Position numbers and translations under genes: made by a program. Below are positions 58,605 to 64,000 of a DNA stretch of 64,000 bases, piece after piece. This stretch comes from Candidula unifasciata (taxonomy: Eukaryota; Mollusca; Gastropoda; Stylommatophora; Geomitridae). The stretch covers positions 306,300 to 370,299 of the forward strand of contig CAJHNH020008550.1 of the NCBI GenBank assembly GCA_905116865.2, given 5' to 3'. Position 1 is the stretch's first letter. The number at the start of each line of letters is the position of its first letter. Under the pieces are notes generated by a model, which made no database searches, was not told where the DNA came from, and worked only from the letters and a program-made list of their open reading frames with translations.

Positions 58605-59590
58605 AAACCCCCACCCCTCCCCGTCTCCCTCCTTCCCTGCCACGTCGCCATCCTATCTCTTGTCTGCTCTTTTATCAAGATTATTAGTATTCCATCACAT
58701 ATCTACATACATGTCCACAAAACATCTTCATCTTTCCAACAATATATTTTAACTGTTGTGTGTAAAGTGTGTATACTTGCAACGAAGGTCAGAGTTTGCT
58801 AGTAATCTGTATTCCTCAAACATTCACCTATCTGTGGCTGCCAACTCGAGATGTGTTCTTAGATAGTAAGTATTGCTTTTGTTTTCAGCGTTCCCCCCCC
58901 CCCCCCTTTCCCCCAAGATTGTAGTCTCTGGAATTAATACCCCAAGGATGTGAATCAAACAGGTCAAAATAAAATTAAAACTCCGTTCATTTAAAAAAAA
59001 AAAAAAAAAACTGCAGTCAGCCCTCATTGTGGAGACGGCACATTGATGACTGATGGGATGAAAACAAGTTCTGATCTTTTCACTTAAAAAAATGCTTTTT
59101 CATATACTCATCTCATGGAGCAAGCCCCATAAAGATAACTAAATCAATCTTGAAGTACAAAATCAGAAGAAGCGACACAAACATAACTGTCGGTACAAGG
59201 CTATCCGCTTATGTATGATGTCTAACCGACGGTGACAATCGTCAAAGACATATTATAAATAACTATTTGGATGTATGAGGTAAAAATTATCAGTCGAGAT
59301 CAAAACATACATATTCACAAAATTCTGGTGATTGTCAAGCTGGTACATACTCCAGTGAACAGCGACCATCCAATGTCCAGATGAGAGATGCGATAGAAGA
59401 TTAGCTAGCATATTTGCTTTTCTGCCTGGTGTGCATGAATTCAAATCGTCTTTCAGACGGGACATTTTCAGCTTTCAGTAGCAGCAGGCGATTTAGCTGA
59501 TTTTATTCTCTTTACTGAAGATCATACCAAGATCCCTCAAGTATAAATGCGCGTGTTTCTATGGTTCTTCTCTTATATCGTTTTGTCCTT
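58605..59590. other. Stretch without recognised gene
   Basis: AT-rich, with a C-run (58890-58907) and an A-run (58992-59010). No gene. Confidence 0.4.
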
Positions 59591-59596
59591 TTTAGG

Positions 59597-59800
59597 ACTA
59601 AATTTTTTGTTAATTGAAGCCCCACCCTGGGTTTTTCTTGCCAGGGGCCGCAATATAGGCAGGACATAAATATGGCCAATTGACTGAACACGGTTTCTGG
59701 GACCTCCCCACGGTGATCCTCATCCACGTGGTGGCACTTTGTGTCATTGGGTGTTTATTGCTTCTGTGATGTCCTAGTGGGGTAGAAAGTCAGTCAGTCA
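59597..59800 (+). repeat. Short interspersed repeat M, copy 3
   Basis: gaagccccaccctgggtttt, ggtggcactttgtgtcattg, gtgtttattgcttctgtgat and gtcctagtggggta, ending in a short gtca tail (59786-59800). Confidence 0.75.
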
Positions 59801-59804
59801 GTTG

Positions 59805-60310
59805 GTTCTTCTCTATCTATACGCAACAGCCGTTTTCAACAATAAGAGGTCGCTCCACAAACAGGCCCAAGGAAATAAAAGGTTCGTCAAGCAATTTTGA
59901 AACTGAAGCTTGTAATAATCTGTTCTACTATTTGTATTTATTTTTTGTTGGAAATAAAATATTTGTGCCTTGTTGAACATCAGACCAAAAACATCAGATA
60001 TCATCAACAGAAAACAGAGTCAATTATCATATTGATAGTTGTTAGTGACTGTCTCTTTTGGTATTTGACACTTTGATTCATGTGAATGTTTTTTGCAAGT
60101 CCCTTTTAACAGTGCTTGGGAGTGATTTTTTTTTTTTTTTTTTGGTGGGGGGGGGGGGGGGGGGGGTCTTCTTTTTAATGATTTTTTTTAATATTGGGGA
60201 AAAGGAGGAGCGAGGGGGTAAAACAAACGGAAAAAGGGGGAGAGGGGTGTTTGCGTGTAGGTGTAGCTATAAACTAAGGGGAGGGGCACAAGAGAAGGGG
60301 TGGAGACCAA
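59805..60310. other. Stretch without recognised gene
   Basis: Contains a T-run and G-run (60127-60165) and G-rich sequence. No coding signal. Confidence 0.4.
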
Positions 60311-60315
60311 TGAGC

Positions 60316-60510
60316 TGAGGGGCAACTAGCCGAATGGTTAAAATGCTGGGCTCCCAAGCGGGAGACCCAGGTTCTAATCCTCGGTAAGGCTGAGGATTTT
60401 TTCCGCTGGGGGGGGGGGGGGGTAAAGTTATCACCTGCACAGTTGTGGCGACAGCACTAGCCATGCGACCGTAAATCAGCAGGTTTACAGACCTCCCCCC
60501 CCCCCCCCCC
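60316..60510 (+). mobile_element. SINE family F copy
   Basis: A-box tagccgaatggttaaaatgc, B-box GGTTCTAATCC (60371-60381) and gttgtggcgacagcactagc; same layout as 9645-9840. Long G and C runs lie inside and after it. Confidence 0.78.
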
Positions 60511-60629
60511 CCCCCCACTCCATCCCTCCCTCACCCCTTCCCCTGGCCTACGCCGTAAAAGATGGTAAAAGAAGGCAGCAATTGGCAGTTGACCACTGGA
60601 CTATTAAAAAAAAAATAAGAGAAAACACC

Positions 60630-60875
60630 CATGGTGTAGCAGATAGACGCTGTTCTGTAGATCTAAAGTGCTAGGGTTTAAATCCAAACGCAGACGGATT
60701 TTCCCCTTCAAACATGACCAAGCCTTAAATGGGTACCAAGTAAAGTCCTAGGAAGTAAAGGCTGCCGGTGAGATGTTCGCCATATCATTCGAAAAGTCAT
60801 TTTCGTCTATAAAATATATTTCTAGCCCCATTTGCCCAGTACGCACAAACGCTTGAAAATAAAAAGCTACTGTAC
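60630..60875 (+). mobile_element. SINE family E-like copy
   Basis: Head atggtgtagcagatagacgc, B-like gggtttaaatcc, aaatgggtaccaa, tcctaggaagtaaaggctgc and cgtctataaaatatatttct; parallels 20715 and 54600. Confidence 0.75.
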
Positions 60876-61180
60876 TAACGTTTATCATAATAAAACACAT
60901 GGCACGTTTACTGTGTCATTAAACTGCTGTTATTCTGGCTTCTCTAGGGTGTTTACACACTACAGCAGTGGGGATCACATGTGAATGCCTTATGTGTCTT
61001 CAACGCTGTGAAGAGGATTATTTGATATACTGTTTGCATGGCGGTTGCCTGGGTTAGGGCCTGTATGTGTGCATGTGGTGTGTTTGAATGTATTATGTAT
61101 GTATATAGATATGTAATTTGCGCAGTAGGTAGGTAGGTAGGTAGGTAGTTAGGAAGATAGGGGTTTTGATGGGAATACAA

Positions 61181-61390
61181 ATCGTCCTGTTTAAACAGCA
61201 TCCTCGAAGAAGGTGCTTTGGGTTATAATTGTGACTAGCTTATTTGCGCCACCTAAAAAGGCTTAGCATTGCACGTCACAAAGAGCCCTGGAAAGGACTC
61301 CTGCAGTGTTGATGCGAGCAAAGGAGAAAGCCCAAATACTGTCCCGAAGTCGTCTACCGGCGAGTCAATGGGAGACCCAGTCGCCTTTTT
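61181..61390 (+). mobile_element. SINE family D copy
   Basis: gggttataattgtgactagc, cagtgttgatgcgagcaaag, cccaaatactgtcccga and gtcgtctaccggcga match 11930-12120. Confidence 0.72.
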
Positions 61391-61394
61391 TTTT

Positions 61395-62050
61395 TAGATA
61401 TATAAGCCGCCCCACCCCCTTTCCCACTTCCCTCACCCTACCCCCTCTCGCCCATGATTTCTTTGCCCCCTTGTCCACTTTTTAAGCATGTCACCAAAAC
61501 TAAATGTAAGTTAATTTCTTCAAGAAATCTTCGTTACACTTTTATCTGTCCTTACCGCCTTCAGTTTATAGATTTTAACAAACAGGCCTGACGTCGCAAA
61601 AACAGTCTCACCGCTGAGTTTGGGCACTTATCTTGGTAACTGATAACAGCAACCAGGATAGTGGGCCATAGTGCTTTTTGTTTTCAAGAGGACTGTTCCC
61701 GTTTTCATTATTTGCTCTCAGGTCGCGACAGGGGTTGAGATAAAACGACAACGAAGTGTGTTGATCCTGACTTGGGAACTTGATAGAGCAAGGTCTGTTA
61801 TAAATACGTGACTAAAAGGCGTTGACTCAGAGAAAACATTGCGCAGGAGAGGCGGGTGGAAGAGGGTACCTCGCCCCTTTCACATTTTTTTAGAGAGGGC
61901 CCATAATGAACGAAACTTTCTTTAAGTGCTTATTAATTATAACATAATTATTACCTCGTTATTATTACAGTTATTATTATTGTGTAGTGAATGGCAAGTC
62001 AATATAGTTTTTGAAATAATTATACATGCAAATATATATGTGTGTGTCTG
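61395..62050. other. Stretch without recognised gene
   Basis: Nothing recognisable. Confidence 0.4.
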
Positions 62051-62053
62051 TAT

Positions 62054-62054
62054 A

Positions 62055-62137
<83 letters not shown>

Positions 62138-62138
62138 T

Positions 62139-62192
<54 letters not shown>

Positions 62193-62225
62193 TGTATATA
62201 TGTATATCTATATATATATATATGT
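62054..62225. repeat. (TA)n with TG/CA inserts
   Basis: About 170 bp of TA, with one TG and one CA block. Confidence 0.95.
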
Positions 62226-62454
62226 ATATTTAGTTCGAAGTTAGTCTCCCCAAACAAAGTAGGTTAGGTTTCATTGACAACTTTGTTAGGCTGGTCGACT
62301 TTCCTGGAGATTACGGGTGTGTCCTACTCTCTTGTTTGGTTACCTTGATGTCTTGCATTAACGTTTTCATCCTGAGAAAGAGAAGGCCTGTGACATAGGT
62401 TCCAATGTCTCTCTAGGGGTTGAGTTAGACCCAGTGTATCCATGTTTTTAGAGT

Positions 62455-62520
62455 GTAAAAGGCGAGCCATGCTGCTGGGGGTAAAAGGTTCGATTCCCAG
62501 CACGGTAACTACAGTTTTCG
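62455..62520 (+). other. B-box-bearing SINE/tRNA relic
   Basis: AGGTTCGATTCCCAGC is a near-perfect B-box and T-arm. No paired acceptor stem or A-box is convincing, so it is not called as a tRNA gene. Confidence 0.4.
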
Positions 62521-62524
62521 ACTT

Positions 62525-63580
62525 TTATGTTGTCTAGTGGTTTTTTTTTTTTTTTTTTTTAATTTTTTACTTCTTTCTATGAGTGCTGATCAATACATTT
62601 TCTGTTACTTTATTAATAGGAAATATAAAACACGCGAAATCAATGATATTGCAGAAAACCCCAGTCACTTTGTGAGGTAACGTGGCTCAAAGTCGACCAG
62701 TCAGAAGTAAGCTAGGCTTAAAGTCGACAAATCAGAAGTGAACTAGTGTGCAGGAGTGTGTAAATGGGGGGACTAACGTGAAAGTAACCATATATTTTAA
62801 AGTTAAAGGTGAAATTAGAGTCCGAAAAAAAAAAACGATGGGAGAGTATTGGGGTGGGGGGAGGGGAGGGGGTGCTTACCTCCTTACAGATGTACAAGAC
62901 GTCTAAACTAAGGTTTCTGCGCCCTGTCGGGATTTATAGTGCACCAAAGCAGCCCTATTTGTACTAGTCTATGCGTCTATAATGTCAAGTATGATAATGG
63001 AAGTCGCGAATATTATAGCCGAGTTGAGGCAGTTAGAGCACTGTTCTTCAATCTATGGGCCGAGGCCCACTGTCAGGCCACGAAGATGTCCACATAGGCA
63101 GCCATAAATATATAACTTATCAGGTAACAAGAAAAAAGAATATTCACCTCTTGGGTTATAGGGCCATTTAGATTGTTGGTCGTTATTTCGACATAATAGT
63201 TATGTTTGAAAAAAACAAAAAACTTTGCAGCCATTGCAAAGCAAACAGATAAATTGAATTATTGTTACTGCAGCACATCTTCTATCCGAAACAACGATCT
63301 AGACTCGTATATCGGCAGCAGATTTAGCATTAGCTGAAAACTGTCATTTTGTGACGAGTTGAGCGAATAAACTACCTCTACGTATATTTGCTGTTTCCGT
63401 GTCTAGTTAGACGTCAGGTGGGTGCGAAACAATGGTACCCATTTTGGTGGGTGGCGGGTGTAAACAGGTTGATAAACATTAAGCTAGAGAGTATTAAAGC
63501 TGTGCAAGACTACATTGATTAATCGCACTGAACCCTGCCGGATTAACGCTATATGGGGAAGCTGAAACCCGCACTATGAT
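62525..63580. other. Stretch without recognised gene
   Basis: Includes a hAT-like end near 63047-63090 (cactgttcttcaatctatgg then gccgaggccc) without a matching partner end, a T-run at 62541-62560 and G-runs near 62851. No coding region. Confidence 0.4.
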
Positions 63581-63585
63581 TAAAA

Positions 63586-63703
63586 CAAGACCAGAGACAG
63601 ACATGCTGCTGACGTCTTCAAACCGGGCTAACGATACGTTAAAGTAACGTTAGCCCGGTTTAGTAGCGTCAACAGCATGGCCCGTCAGATGGAGACGGTC
63701 TTG
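63586..63703. repeat. Fold-back inverted repeat
   Basis: Arms 63602-63633 and 63648-63679 pair at 26 of 32 positions, with a perfect inner 14-bp arm AAACCGGGCTAACG and a 14-nt loop. An outer CAAGACC (63586) pairs with GGTCTTG (63697-63703). Confidence 0.85.
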
Positions 63704-63710
63704 ATGAAAA

Positions 63711-63720
63711 TGAGAGAGAG

Positions 63721-63769
<49 letters not shown>
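63711..63769. repeat. (GA)n microsatellite
   Basis: About 59 bp of GA with one GC interruption. Confidence 0.95.
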
Positions 63770-63772
<3 letters not shown>

Positions 63773-63824
63773 GTATAATGGCAATAGCGTGGGGGGGGGG
63801 GGGGCAAATGTTAAAAAGCGAAGG

Positions 63825-63895
63825 AGCGGTTTGGAGGGAGGTGGTTGAGAACCTATGCTCCAACCGCGAATAAATGTAAGAAGAAGAAAAAGAAG
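63825..63895 (+). mobile_element. RTE-type 3' end with GAA tail
   Basis: ggtggttgagaacctatgct then ccaaccgcgaataaatg and aagaagaagaaaaagaag parallel the RTE end at 51400-51455. It is truncated to about 60 bp. Confidence 0.6.
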
Positions 63896-64000
63896 AACAA
63901 AAAAAGGAAGAGGAGTGAAGACCTAGCATAAAGAGAAGGATGAGAGGAGGAGAAAGACGAGCAGTAGAAGAAGGGAAGACAAAAACACAGTGAGGAAAGA

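Noticed and set aside
62455..62530. tRNA gene
   Set aside because: A good T-arm but no A-box or acceptor stem; more likely a SINE relic.
63041..63110. Third hAT element
   Set aside because: One hAT-like end only; no opposite end or 8-bp duplication was located.

Overview
The window is eukaryotic, intron-bearing and overwhelmingly repetitive. One host gene is recognisable. The rest is retroelement and DNA-transposon debris, tRNA-derived SINEs, mini- and microsatellites, and anonymous AT-rich sequence. The mixture (RTE-like and I-like LINEs, a Helitron, a Tigger remnant, hAT-type MITEs, several SINE families, a LicD/fukutin-type gene) fits a lophotrochozoan animal, most plausibly a mollusc. 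That assignment is inference; no diagnostic host marker is present. No rRNA gene, intact tRNA gene or CRISPR array was seen.

Layout. 1-28 kb: no host gene found. It holds SINE copies, a Tigger/pogo remnant (3.1-3.7 kb), a hAT-type MITE with target-site duplication (7.18 kb), two Helitron fragments (9-10.8 kb), a 23-copy 51-bp minisatellite (13.1-14.3 kb), long tetranucleotide arrays (5.0 and 15.2-15.6 kb), LINE fragments, and a complete solo LTR (27449-28106) inside an older RTE-like fragment. 28.6-33.1 kb: an internally deleted Helitron, recognised by its N-terminal coiled repeats, Pif1-type helicase and 3' terminus. 37.26-41.18 kb: a minus-strand I-like LINE (endonuclease, RT, RNase H) broken by frameshifts and a stop, with GAA repeats on both flanks. 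42.0-43.7 kb: a minus-strand RTE-like LINE carrying a SINE insertion with 12-bp target-site duplications.

44.57-52.06 kb, minus strand: the host gene, a LicD-domain type II membrane protein in four coding exons whose splice phases all agree (about 376-379 residues). Its introns contain MITEs, SINEs, an opposite-strand RTE fragment, a GAA expansion (GAA on the sense strand of intron 1) and a minisatellite in intron 3 that has multiplied the exon-3 splice donor eleven times.

52-64 kb: RTE and SINE fragments, a second I-like RNase H fragment, a 1.16-kb CTT/GAA array (57128-58291) fused to the 3' end of an RTE-type tail, and a long fold-back repeat at 63.6 kb. Recurring themes are microsatellites growing from retroelement 3' tails, SINEs sharing 3' ends with LINEs in the same window, and nested insertions that give a relative order of events.
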